From UBA5070 sp035352895 (lineage in GTDB: Bacteria > Fibrobacterota > Fibrobacteria > UBA5070), in the NCBI GenBank assembly GCA_035352895.1, contig DAOPYN010000020.1:1-63089 (forward strand): a stretch of DNA of 63,089 nucleotides, given 5' to 3'. How positions within the stretch are numbered: the stretch's first letter is position 1; every line of letters starts with the position of its first letter. The notes under the pieces were generated by a model that saw only the letters and a list, made by a program, of their open reading frames with translations, was not told where the DNA came from and ran no database searches. Of this stretch, positions 1 to 9,800 are shown piece by piece. A program made the translations under genes and the position numbers.

Positions 1-9
1 ATGCCTTCA

Positions 10-38
10 ATTGCGACCGCCCAAAGCGGCGGCGCAAT
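10..38 (-). terminator. imperfect hairpin downstream of the RHS operon
   Basis: ATTGCG at 10-15 pairs with CGCAAT at 33-38, and CCGC at 17-20 pairs with GCGG at 26-29 around a short loop. The structure lies about 46 bases past the stop of the last gene of the minus-strand operon, where a terminator would be expected. No T-run follows on the minus strand, so it may be only an mRNA-stabilising hairpin. The rest of positions 1-84 shows no gene I can support. Confidence 0.3.
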
Positions 39-84
39 CAAGAGCGGCTATTGGGAATGATAGCAAGCTTTGCAAGCAATGGAT

Positions 85-741
85 TTAATAACTGAAAAAA
101 AGTCCGGTTGAAAATGAACTCCAATGATTAAACTCTGCCCCTCGGTTTTTCAAATTTCGATCTGACAAGCAATCCGCAACAAGTAGTCCGCGAAAAACAG
201 TCCCAGGCACTTCTATATAAACCGATGATCCTTCTGTAATTATCCAGCCATGATGATAATTGGCCGATATCCCGCGCAGCATATTCAAAAAGCGCTCTGA
301 TTCAAATTCAGCACATTGTCCAGATAGGACTCTGTCTGAAAGTAATCTTTGGCGATTTTTACAAGACTGTCCTTCGACGGAGACTTCACCTAGATGTATA
401 AGGATTTTTTCTGCACCTTGGGAGCGTACAACATTCGACACTGCACGAATTTCATCTGACCGCAGCCATAGCGAAAATTTGAGCCCCATTTTCAAAAATG
501 ATCCACTAAAAAACTCCAAGCCAAACAGAATAGCAAAGCAGGCAACATAAACCCTCTTCATTGGGTTGATTTTCTTGAATACGACGACAACTAGCTCAAA
601 TGCCACAAAAACAGCAAATCCAATACATGCATAAAAAAACCAACGACTTCTATCACCAACCCAAGGAGAAAAAACGCTTAAAAAGCTTAGCATGATCGAA
701 ATCAGCAGCAAGACTATCCGAAGTGCAATTAACGGTATCAT
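85..741 (-). CDS. small membrane protein, candidate immunity protein of the RHS toxin
   Basis: This 218-residue protein has three hydrophobic segments near residues 3-24, 33-56 and 64-84, then a soluble domain of about 130 residues. I recognise no family. It is the last gene of the operon, and its ATG overlaps the RHS stop codon (ATGA, 738-741), so it is probably translated with the toxin gene. A small gene directly behind an RHS tip is the usual place for the cognate immunity protein; that role is inferred from position only. The coding sequence is AT-rich, like the adjoining tip and unlike the GC-rich RHS core, so tip and immunity gene were probably acquired together. The membrane anchor would suit protection against a toxin acting in the periplasm or at the inner membrane. 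Confidence 0.7.
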   Translation of the reverse strand: MIPLIALRIVLLLISIMLSFLSVFSPWVGDRSRWFFYACIGFAVFVAFELVVVVFKKINPMKRVYVACFAILFGLEFFSGSFLKMGLKFSLWLRSDEIRAVSNVVRSQGAEKILIHLGEVSVEGQSCKNRQRLLSDRVLSGQCAEFESERFLNMLRGISANYHHGWIITEGSSVYIEVPGTVFRGLLVADCLSDRNLKNRGAEFNHWSSFSTGLFFSY

Positions 742-3700
742 TTTAAATTAGACTCCGCTTTGTTGATAACAAGAAAACTCGGAATATACTTTGTTTCAGG
801 AGGGCGAATCCATGCATTCTGGCCGGATGAAGGATATGCCTTATAATTATAACCTATCAGAGCCCACATTATTGTTCCCGCCGTCAAAGGATAGCCACGC
901 CTCAATTTACCATCAGCGATCGCACCAATCATCCAGTGCGCATCAACACGCTCATTCCATCTCATTAAAACGCCAGCTGCAAGATAATTAACTTCATCTG
1001 AGCTAAACCATTTCCCTCCATAAATCATATGCGTCTTTTCGTTCATTCCTTTTGAATTTTCGCCAAACGGCGAATCGGCCAGCCAGAGCATATCTTTGAA
1101 TCCAAGTCCAAGCTCAGTATTTAAATTATGAGGCACATCAACATATCTATTGTACTCAGATTCAAGCACGCTATTTAGTCCAGCAACAGACAATTCGCCT
1201 GACCCGCCCCTGACAGCATAATCTTCATTCGTGAGCTTTTGCACATTTCTTTGAATAACATCACCACCTGCACCAACCTTAAACCATTCGTCACTACCGT
1301 CATCGAGACAATCATAGGACCTATCGTCATTTAATCGAGTAGACAATCCCGTCGGATCCACGCCCACCAGTGGCGCATTTCCGACGTAGCTATACGGTGT
1401 CCAGAATTGGAGTTTCGGATCCCTTCCGATAAAGCTTCCTCGTTCGGCGTCGTAGAATCTTGCGTTGAAGTAGAAGACGTTGCCGCCCACCTCCGGGTCG
1501 TTTTCCTTACCTGTGAACTGCCACTTGAGGGGAATGGATTCCCAGGAGGTTTCCAGGTTGCCCCATGGGTCTCGGGCGTACTTGGCCAGAACCCGTCCGG
1601 TGTCGTCCACAACAAGGCTGGGCGTGCCCAGGTTATCGTTGAGCAGGTATCTGACCCGCAAGGCGGTGCCCGGCTTGTCGGCAACCGCCAGGCGCTGGTA
1701 GCCCTGGAAAGCATGCCAAGTCCAGCTGGAATCCCCGCGACCCGAGTCGGCAACAACATTCACGCCGTCGTAGAAGTACTTGCGCTCGAGCTTCCACTGC
1801 GTGGTGTCCATCCGCGCGGCGTACCGCTTGGCGACTCGGTTTCCGCCTTCGTCGTAGTCGTATGCCCAGACGGTGGAATCCTTCAGGCGACGATCACGGA
1901 CCACCACCCGTTCCAGCTCGTTCCTCCGATTGAACTTCCGCTCCACGATCCTCCAGGCCTTTGCAAGATCAGTGGTGTCGGAGGCTCCCGCGAAGCTGGC
2001 TTCCAGGGAAAGGTTGCCCAAGGCATCATGCCGGAAAATGGTATGGCCGTTCCGGGCGGAACGTTCCCAGGTCACACGATTGGAGGCGTATGCGAAGCTG
2101 TCCGCCGCCGTGCCGTCCAAGGTGAATCGATGCCGGGTGCGGTTTCCGTTGGCGTCGTACCACACAGAATCCATGCCGCCCACCCTACCGGTGATGCGCA
2201 ACTGACCCAAGCGGTCGTGACGGTACACCAAGGTGTCTCCCATGGAACGGCGCATTCCGGTCACATTGCCGGATGCATCCCATTCCAGGCGCTGCAGCAT
2301 CAAGGTGTCCTGGACCGTTCCAGGACTGGAGAGGGGGTGCCTCCGGATCAGGTTTTGGTTCAGGAATGGCCGCTGCGCCTCATAACCGAACTTCGCCGAC
2401 ATCCGTGCTCCCAATCGGAAGCCGTCCACCAGGTCATTGCGGAGGTACTTGGCGTTGTTCAGGACCGCGATGGAATCGGATCCCTGCACCATCGAAATCG
2501 AACCCAATCGACGGAAGGCGTCGTAGTCGAAGGACGATCTTGCCCCACCCGGGATCGTTTGATTCACCAAGGCCCCGGCGACATCGTAGGTGGAAGCGGA
2601 CCCCAGGGAGTATCCGATCGACGGATTTTCCAGGTTCCGACCCAACCGACGACCATTGAGGTCGTAGCTGTACTTGGCCACCATCCCCGTTCCACGGGTG
2701 ACCGCCATCAGCTGACCGGAATCCTTGTCCGCTCCATACTGATCCCAAGCGTAGGTGGTGTTCTCACGAGCCCCGGAGCCGTAAGACTCCTGAAGTACCC
2801 TGTCCACCGCGTCGTAGGTGACGGTCTTCACCGTTCGGTTCGAAGGCTGGGACAGGGGAGCCAGTGTATCCTGCACCACCCTACCGGCAAGATCGTACCC
2901 CACCCCATGTCGGAGATCGTCGGGGTATCTGGTCTCCAGGAGCCGTCCCCGGTTGTCGTACTTGCGAGTCTCAACCAGGCCCTTTGGATCGGTGATGCTC
3001 AGCACCTCACCGGTGTTCGCATATTGCTGGCGAACCTGGATCCTCCCGGAGGAAGCGACAGTGGCCACACCCGCAGAGCGCTCCCCACCATAATTCAAGG
3101 GAAGCAGAGCGGAGTCGCGCTCGATCAAGGTGTCCCGACCATACCCATCCCAGGAGAACTTGGTCTTGGTTCCGGAAGCATCCCTCTCCACCAAGGTCTT
3201 GGCGCTGTCATCCCAGGAGTAGCTCGATTCCCAGGCGAGCCCCAAGGCTCCAGTAGCCGGGCTCACGTACCGCCTGGAAGCGATCAACCTCCCCGCCAGA
3301 TCAAAGTCATTGAATTCTTCCCGACCATCTGCATCTCGCTTCCACTGAAGCTTGTCGAAGATGTTGTAGCTCATCAGGGTGGTCTGCTGGAGCGCGGTGT
3401 CAGTGGTGGAAACGGGTGCGGTCGTCGCGAGGCGACGAACCGCCACCAAGCGTCCCAATCCATCGAAACGAGCTTCGGTGGTCAATCCTTTGGGGTCCGT
3501 CTCACGAACCGCCAATGTCCTCTGGTTCGGATACATCGTCCCGTATCCCGGCACGCTTCCCGCGTTTCGCCAACTTGCCAAATCCTGGAGTCGATCCACG
3601 TACTCGGTGCGGGTTACTCCCCCATCAGGAGCCGTCTTGGTCAGCGTCCGCCCTATCGCGTCATAGGTGGTGGTGGTCGTCCGCTTTCCTTGAACAGTTT

Positions 3701-6700
3701 CTGACAGAACCCATCCACGTTCCAGGTCATAGGTCCGGGTGGTGGAAAGTGCCGCCCCGGTCCCCGCGCCACCCATGGTGGTGGCCTTGGGGTAACTCTT
3801 GACCGTGACCGGGAACATCTTGTAGGAAGGATCCAAGACAGTTTCGATGAGACGGGCGCTGTCCGCACTCAAACGTGTCCAGGTTCGCACCGGCATATCT
3901 GGGCGACGATCGGCATCTGCATACCCCAGCCGTTCCATTTCTGGCCAGGTTTCGCCAGAGACCCTACCAGGCTCGTAGGAACGAGTGCGGAGCTTACGAG
4001 TCCAGGCAGGCGCATTGACCCCAGGCCTCCAATCCTCGTACTCGGTGCTGTCCGCGATCAGGGTGCTGTCGCCTCCTTGGGCGTTGGTCCGCCAGGTCCG
4101 CTTGGAGGTCTCCAATCCGATCCTGTACTGCGCAAAGGGACTGAAATTGGCGTTGCGTTCCGCGACATCGGTCCACGCCTTCGCTGAATCCGTTCGCACG
4201 GTATCCTTGCGGATCTTCCAGAACTCGCCATCTTCGATGTGCCGGACACCATGTGAAGTGGAAACTTCCGGGCAGGTCACCTTGAACACACCTCCGATAG
4301 GAAGGTTCGTCAATTTCTGCTCCAAGGAACCCAGCAGGCCTCGCGGGCAGGTGGTTTCCTTGATCACGCTTCCGTTTTGGTCGTATTCCCACAATGTGAC
4401 TCGCGGATCGAATATCTGGCCGTAGCCACGCGATTCGATCTTGCCTTGCGGTCGATCTCCCACGTACACCCATTGGGTGCGGCTCATCGACGAACTGCCG
4501 ACGCCATGGATCTCACGCACAAGCTGGAAGCGGGTGGTGCGGTACTCCAGGCTGTCTTGGAGTTTGTCGACCTCAGCCAATTTTCCATTGGAAATGACCG
4601 TGGTCCGTCCCACGTATCCTGCCAGCTTCCGATTGACGTTGATCGCAGCGATCATGGGAGCGAAGGTGTACCAATCGGTGATCTCACTCTTGCGAACCGC
4701 CACATCGCCAGGGATGTGGTTGGGTTGGGTCAAGATGGTGGTCACAGAAGTTTTTAAAGCAGGATGCTCATTCACGCTCCAGCCGTGGTAGTCGTAGACA
4801 TGCTGGGTGGATTTCGAACGATCGGAAGCATCCGGGTACTCGGCATCCGAAAGCACAAATCCATCCAGAGCGGACTGTCTGTTGCTGGGGTACTGGTATT
4901 CCGTGCGGCTTCCATTGGCATATTGGATGGTGGACAGGTCTCCGTCCCGATAGTCGAATCGAGTGGTATCCACCTGGCTCGCACTAACTCGCTTCGCCTC
5001 CCAGGACACAACCTGCACTGGTTGGGTGATGTACCCCTGGATTTTGGATGGATAGGCGCGGAAATTTTGTTCTGATAGACCGTAGACGACAGTGTCAACG
5101 ACCTTGCGAACGCTGGGGGTACTGGATCGTACTGTTGCGGAATCCCAGACTTTCCCAACCACCTGCTGGATTGTCTGCGACAGATTTTGAACCTCAAACC
5201 CTCGTCCGGTCCGGACATCGAAGACTCGCTGCAAGTTCTGACTGGCATCACGAACCATTTCAATCGTATCGCCCGCAGGATGGGTGATCCGGGTGGGAAC
5301 TGCCCAGTAGGTGTGGTATCCGGATTCGCCGAACTGTACGCCTTTTCGTCCTCCCCGACCATATTCCGTCCGTTCACCATTTGGCTCCTTGACCAGGTAG
5401 AACCCGGAATCCGCAGCTTGCAGCTCATTGTATTTCGAGAAGAAGGCAGTCGGATCCGAGCCTGTCCCGAGATCGACCACCTTAGGAACGCCAGGAGTCC
5501 GTGCGTAGTAGACGACTCGCTGATCGGCACCGGAAAGACTGACGTAGGGATACCATTCCCAGCCATCCTTGATGATCGGGTCCTCGTCGGATAGAATGAA
5601 TCGAGTCGCCCCGCCATCGCTTCCCACCAACTGCATGTCAGGCATTGGGTGCAAAGAGCCTTCGAACTTCATGCCCATGACGTCAGACCACTGCACTTTG
5701 AATCGACCATTTCCACGGTTTCGCTCGTTCTCGTGGTTCACCCCAAGGATCCCCAATCGACCATTGACACCAAGCGCCCAAGGTTGGACATGTACACTTC
5801 CAACATCGAACGACTTATCCATCTCTTGGACCATGGCCACATACAGACGGGTCATCTGAATCGCCGCTCCCACTGCGACTCCGGCTAAACCTCCTGCCAT
5901 TCCTCCACCGACGATTGAGGAAACGATTCCCTGGGCGATTTGGTGTGCCATGAACCATCCCATGTCCTCGGCATCGGCGTCACCCTTGGCTAAGTGATAG
6001 CCCATTTGACCGTAGGAGATGACACTTGCTGCGCTCGATCCCCATTCAAAAGGAGCTACCGAGGCAGAGACCCTGGCGAAATTGAGCATGGCGTCGCCGC
6101 AATCCCCAGAAGCCGACTTTCCTCCGGCCATGCTCTGCACGCATTCCTGCATCGTACGCAGATCATCCATTCCACCTTGCGCGAGATAAAAGGCCCCCTG
6201 GACAGCGGCTCCAGCCAGGTGGAGATTGGCAAGCATCTCCTTCTCCTCCGGTGTCAAATCCGTCGGGGTGAAGCTCTTTCCCAATTTATCGGAAAGCGCT
6301 TTCTCGAATTGGAGTCGCTCGACAAGTTTCTGAAGATTCCCATTGTACTGGTTGTTCATCAACCGAAACACTTCTTCGTGAACGATCGGCTGAAGCATCT
6401 GGACACCCACCGCACTCGCAAACGCCCAACCGTTGGGAACAAAATCCGGCTGGTCGTAGCGATACATGCGACGAGTCCCGATCCCCCCCACACTCTGAGG
6501 ACCGACATAACTGAAGTCCCGATCACTGTAACTGGGCTTGCGGGTATTCTTGAAATCGATCCCCGATGGATCCATGTCGTACTGGTCCACGAACAGCGGA
6601 TCGCGCCAGTGGCTGTTCCAAGTCCTGGATAGGGAGATCCCCAGCGGGGCTCCAGAGAACTGCCCAGCATTGGAAGTCACCACCAGGTTGCCATTGAGGT

Positions 6701-6854
6701 TGGAGATCACCCCACCCGGCCCCGAACGCTTGTACGTGTGGGTAGGCGACAATCCCTGTTCGTTGTGGCGCGAGATTCCGGCGAGCGAAAGAACCGGCAA
6801 CAAGGCCAGCCAGGTCAACGATCGCCAGGTGGAGGAAAGAGTTCGGTTCATCAT
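738..6854 (-). CDS. Sec-exported RHS/YD-repeat protein with C-terminal toxin-like tip
   Basis: This 2038-residue protein starts with a Sec-type signal peptide (residues 1-26, hydrophobic core LTWLALLPVLSLAG). A beta-rich start (about 45-75) is followed by a helical insert at roughly 148-342 containing a glycine-rich hydrophobic stretch near 308-330. Long arrays of YD/RHS repeats follow, with motifs such as YDAxGR, YDLAGR and YDNRGR. The RHS core ends with YFNARFYDAERGSFIGRDP and the motif PLVGVDPTGL ending at Leu1837, which matches the PxxxxDPxGL autoproteolysis motif of RHS proteins. The last 201 residues are the variable tip. Type VI-secreted RHS proteins lack a Sec signal, so export through Sec and then to the surface is more likely. 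The ATG overlaps the stop of the giant upstream gene (ATGA), and the stop overlaps the next gene's ATG. Confidence 0.93.
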   Translation of the reverse strand: MMNRTLSSTWRSLTWLALLPVLSLAGISRHNEQGLSPTHTYKRSGPGGVISNLNGNLVVTSNAGQFSGAPLGISLSRTWNSHWRDPLFVDQYDMDPSGIDFKNTRKPSYSDRDFSYVGPQSVGGIGTRRMYRYDQPDFVPNGWAFASAVGVQMLQPIVHEEVFRLMNNQYNGNLQKLVERLQFEKALSDKLGKSFTPTDLTPEEKEMLANLHLAGAAVQGAFYLAQGGMDDLRTMQECVQSMAGGKSASGDCGDAMLNFARVSASVAPFEWGSSAASVISYGQMGYHLAKGDADAEDMGWFMAHQIAQGIVSSIVGGGMAGGLAGVAVGAAIQMTRLYVAMVQEMDKSFDVGSVHVQPWALGVNGRLGILGVNHENERNRGNGRFKVQWSDVMGMKFEGSLHPMPDMQLVGSDGGATRFILSDEDPIIKDGWEWYPYVSLSGADQRVVYYARTPGVPKVVDLGTGSDPTAFFSKYNELQAADSGFYLVKEPNGERTEYGRGGRKGVQFGESGYHTYWAVPTRITHPAGDTIEMVRDASQNLQRVFDVRTGRGFEVQNLSQTIQQVVGKVWDSATVRSSTPSVRKVVDTVVYGLSEQNFRAYPSKIQGYITQPVQVVSWEAKRVSASQVDTTRFDYRDGDLSTIQYANGSRTEYQYPSNRQSALDGFVLSDAEYPDASDRSKSTQHVYDYHGWSVNEHPALKTSVTTILTQPNHIPGDVAVRKSEITDWYTFAPMIAAINVNRKLAGYVGRTTVISNGKLAEVDKLQDSLEYRTTRFQLVREIHGVGSSSMSRTQWVYVGDRPQGKIESRGYGQIFDPRVTLWEYDQNGSVIKETTCPRGLLGSLEQKLTNLPIGGVFKVTCPEVSTSHGVRHIEDGEFWKIRKDTVRTDSAKAWTDVAERNANFSPFAQYRIGLETSKRTWRTNAQGGDSTLIADSTEYEDWRPGVNAPAWTRKLRTRSYEPGRVSGETWPEMERLGYADADRRPDMPVRTWTRLSADSARLIETVLDPSYKMFPVTVKSYPKATTMGGAGTGAALSTTRTYDLERGWVLSETVQGKRTTTTTYDAIGRTLTKTAPDGGVTRTEYVDRLQDLASWRNAGSVPGYGTMYPNQRTLAVRETDPKGLTTEARFDGLGRLVAVRRLATTAPVSTTDTALQQTTLMSYNIFDKLQWKRDADGREEFNDFDLAGRLIASRRYVSPATGALGLAWESSYSWDDSAKTLVERDASGTKTKFSWDGYGRDTLIERDSALLPLNYGGERSAGVATVASSGRIQVRQQYANTGEVLSITDPKGLVETRKYDNRGRLLETRYPDDLRHGVGYDLAGRVVQDTLAPLSQPSNRTVKTVTYDAVDRVLQESYGSGARENTTYAWDQYGADKDSGQLMAVTRGTGMVAKYSYDLNGRRLGRNLENPSIGYSLGSASTYDVAGALVNQTIPGGARSSFDYDAFRRLGSISMVQGSDSIAVLNNAKYLRNDLVDGFRLGARMSAKFGYEAQRPFLNQNLIRRHPLSSPGTVQDTLMLQRLEWDASGNVTGMRRSMGDTLVYRHDRLGQLRITGRVGGMDSVWYDANGNRTRHRFTLDGTAADSFAYASNRVTWERSARNGHTIFRHDALGNLSLEASFAGASDTTDLAKAWRIVERKFNRRNELERVVVRDRRLKDSTVWAYDYDEGGNRVAKRYAARMDTTQWKLERKYFYDGVNVVADSGRGDSSWTWHAFQGYQRLAVADKPGTALRVRYLLNDNLGTPSLVVDDTGRVLAKYARDPWGNLETSWESIPLKWQFTGKENDPEVGGNVFYFNARFYDAERGSFIGRDPKLQFWTPYSYVGNAPLVGVDPTGLSTRLNDDRSYDCLDDGSDEWFKVGAGGDVIQRNVQKLTNEDYAVRGGSGELSVAGLNSVLESEYNRYVDVPHNLNTELGLGFKDMLWLADSPFGENSKGMNEKTHMIYGGKWFSSDEVNYLAAGVLMRWNERVDAHWMIGAIADGKLRRGYPLTAGTIMWALIGYNYKAYPSSGQNAWIRPPETKYIPSFLVINKAESNLK
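741..1343 (-). other. AT-rich variable C-terminal tip of the RHS protein (201 residues)
   Basis: This part of the RHS gene encodes everything after Leu1837 of the PLVGVDPTGL motif. The DNA changes from GC-rich to visibly AT-rich exactly at the motif, as seen when toxin tips are swapped onto conserved RHS cores. The tip has a central segment with GGKWFSSDEVNYLAAGVL followed by a helical stretch and GYNYKAYPSS. I cannot assign a catalytic activity. Possible active-site residues (His, Asp and Glu in the THMIYGGKW to VDAHW region) are guesses. That it is a toxin is inferred from RHS architecture and the following small gene. Confidence 0.7.
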
Positions 6855-9800
6855 GGGGTTTCACCAGAAAGACGAGAAATGTGGATCTTCCCAGCGGAAG
6901 GAGAGTTCAGCTGAGTGAAGAACTTGAGGATGACAGGATATCCCGGTGCATACCGGGAACCGTCGATGGACCAACGCAACCGGGACCACGTTCCTTGTGA
7001 AGGCAGTGCAACCGTTCCGAGATCATCCCACCAACGGCTGGATTCGGATTGGATCGCCACCAAGTTGGCTCCGCCAACCCAGCTCATGTTCTCCACCATC
7101 ACGTCCATCTCGATGTAGCGGCGGTTAGCCCAGGCGGTATCCCAAGGGATCGCCACCTGGAACATTTCCCCGCCGCTTTGAGGTGGTGTGGTTGCCAAGC
7201 CAACATGACCAGCGTTCTGGTCGGCCACCCAGGAAATTCCAGCAGGTGCCTGTATTTGACTTGGCTGATCCAAAGTCACCGTGGTCCCAGTGGCAGGTGG
7301 TGGATTCGGCGGAGTCGTGGTGGTATCGGTGGCCAAGGGAAGCGGATACACCCCCATAGCTCCGTAGACCACTTCTCCTTGGGAAGTTCCTGGCAGGTGA
7401 CCGTTGAACAGCACCATCACCTGGAACGACTTGCCCACCTGAGTCCAAGACGGATCATAGCGGAACGAAAGGGTTTTCCAGGCCCCCACCGCACCAACCA
7501 CGGAAACCGAGGACGGCGTGAGGGGTCGCCAGGAAGAACCATCGAAGAAAGCCAGCATGACCTCTCCCGGCCATGCTCCCGACTGGCGGTAGGCATCCGA
7601 AAGCCGCACATCCATCCGGAATTCCGAGCGATGCGTCCACACCGTATCCCAGACAAAATTTGCCGCAACTTGGAAGTCGGGATTGTTTTGCACCACCCGG
7701 ACTCCGGGTTGTCCTTGGACAAACACCGAATCTCTCTGCACAATTCCTCTGCCCGTGGGCGTCAAATCCGCTACATGCCCCGGTCGAGTGCTGTAGCCGG
7801 AATCGATCCGAGTGGGAGGAGTGGGCGTCGTGGTGGTATCCACCCAACACCGACCGGAAACCCAGGTGGAAGCACTCGCGAGAGTGTCACGAGGCATCAC
7901 CAATGGAATCGGATTCCAGTACTGGATTGTGTCCTGGAACTCGCCCGGAAGAGCGCGTCCCCACACCCTTCTTGCGACCCCTTGATCATCCAGTACAGAA
8001 ACCGTCAATTGGTCCAAGATGAATGGGGTGGTGTTGTATGGCGATGGGAAACTTGTCTGATAGTAAGTCTCTGGGTTCGTCCAATCGTTGGAACGCAAGA
8101 CCTCCTTCACCGGATGATACAGGAACAGAGAGACGCCCTTCCCAGTGGGAAGGGTATCACTTCCTGCCCATGAGAATCGAGCCGACCAAGTTTCTAGGAA
8201 GGGATCTGGCAAATCCATCGGACTCGACTCCATGGAGCCCAGACCGGATAGGCAGAATGGACCGCCGGCTACTGACTCGTCGGTTCCTGTCCACTGATTC
8301 AGGTCATTGCACGCCTGCGAGGGCATCGTCACTCCATCGTATTTTGACTCCGGCTCCTTGTAGAAGGTGTTGATTCGAAGTCTCTCGGAGGTGATTCTCG
8401 AGGATCCCGCATGAATCAGCCTTGCGTTAAGAATCCATTCATCCTGGCTAGGATCGTCGACAGCCCCAGAATAACCAGCGACCGACATCTCTGTCCGTCG
8501 GGTGGTCCTGATCGCGCTGGACGGAGCCAACTTCACCAACCGAATGCCATCCAAAAGGAGATCTGCACGCCTTGCGGTATCGATCTCCTTGTTCGCAGCC
8601 CACGGATGATCCAGCATGAACTTCAGGAACCAGTACTGGTTTTGAGAGTTCTGTGGATTGTAGGGAGTCTGGATCAACTCAGAGAGTGGCACCAGAACCT
8701 TCTGCCACCGACCGGAAAGTCTTCCGGATGGCAGGTAGGTCTGGAGCAGTTGGAAGTCTTCCTCAAACCCTCGCAACTCGCCATTGCGATCACCAGTGCC
8801 GTAGCGTTCCTGCTTGGTAAGCCAGAACCGGACAGGGATTTCCTGTGAATGGTTGGATCCAGTCCAAGTGCGTGTTGTCGCCACCCAGAACTCCAAGTGA
8901 GTGAAGCGATTCATGTCCACTTGCGACTGGAGGGCATCGATTCGCATCCCCAGGAAATGTCGCCTCGAGAACGGGATCCGAAGGAGACTGGAACCCACCA
9001 CCGGTTTCAATGCACCTTCGCAAATGCCATCTGCCGTGACCATCGCAATGGTATCCATCGTGGGCGTTGGAAGTGGATCCGAACTCAGGTTGTCGCCCCA
9101 ACGATCAGACAGAGTCCAACGAGCATCGTTCTTGTCCAGGATCCACATGGAGTCCAAGGGATTCCAGTTCAAGGAATCCGGCAGGCTTTGGATCCGCCAG
9201 AATTCGTCGATGGTCGCCAGACGACCTGGATCCTGGGGATCCTCCACCCGCAACCGGAGGTGAACCACCCCACTGTCGCGAACAGGAATATCAAGGATTC
9301 TGTTGGAAGCCACCGCAATGGGAGTTCCATCCAAGAACCAGTTGGCGACCAGATTGGGCTCCTGCTCCGGATCCACCCAGCCGGCTCTCACCGAGCGCCC
9401 CTGGCCCGTCAGCCACGGACCCGTGCCCAAATCCTCGATCCAGACCTGCGGCATCTTGAGCGTGCGAACCGGAGGAGTGACACCCCAAGCCAAAACGCCA
9501 CCGCTAAGCCATGCAGGAACATGGGGATTGAGCGTAGAGGCGGTATCCGACTGGTAGCTCCAGTCATCCCCAAGCGTTGTGATGATGGACTTGGACGATG
9601 GCCCTGTGAGGACCAGTGTACCGACTCCCCAAGGCGTACCCTGCGAATTGAACGAGCAATTTGCACACTTGACGGAAACTGACCAAAGGAGGGAATCCGG
9701 GTTCTTAGGACCACCCGGCACTCGGACCGGCTGCCCCACTGTGATCTTGCCCGAGAAGGCTTGCACCTGTCCAGTCGGATCCAGGGAAGCCACGGTTCCG

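Noticed and set aside
1407..3704. 765-codon open frame on the plus strand opposite the RHS gene
   Set aside because: It is antisense to a clear YD-repeat protein; the absence of stops comes from biased codon use in GC-rich DNA.
738..6854. Type VI secretion effector
   Set aside because: The RHS protein has a Sec signal and no PAAR/VgrG or chaperone gene lies nearby.
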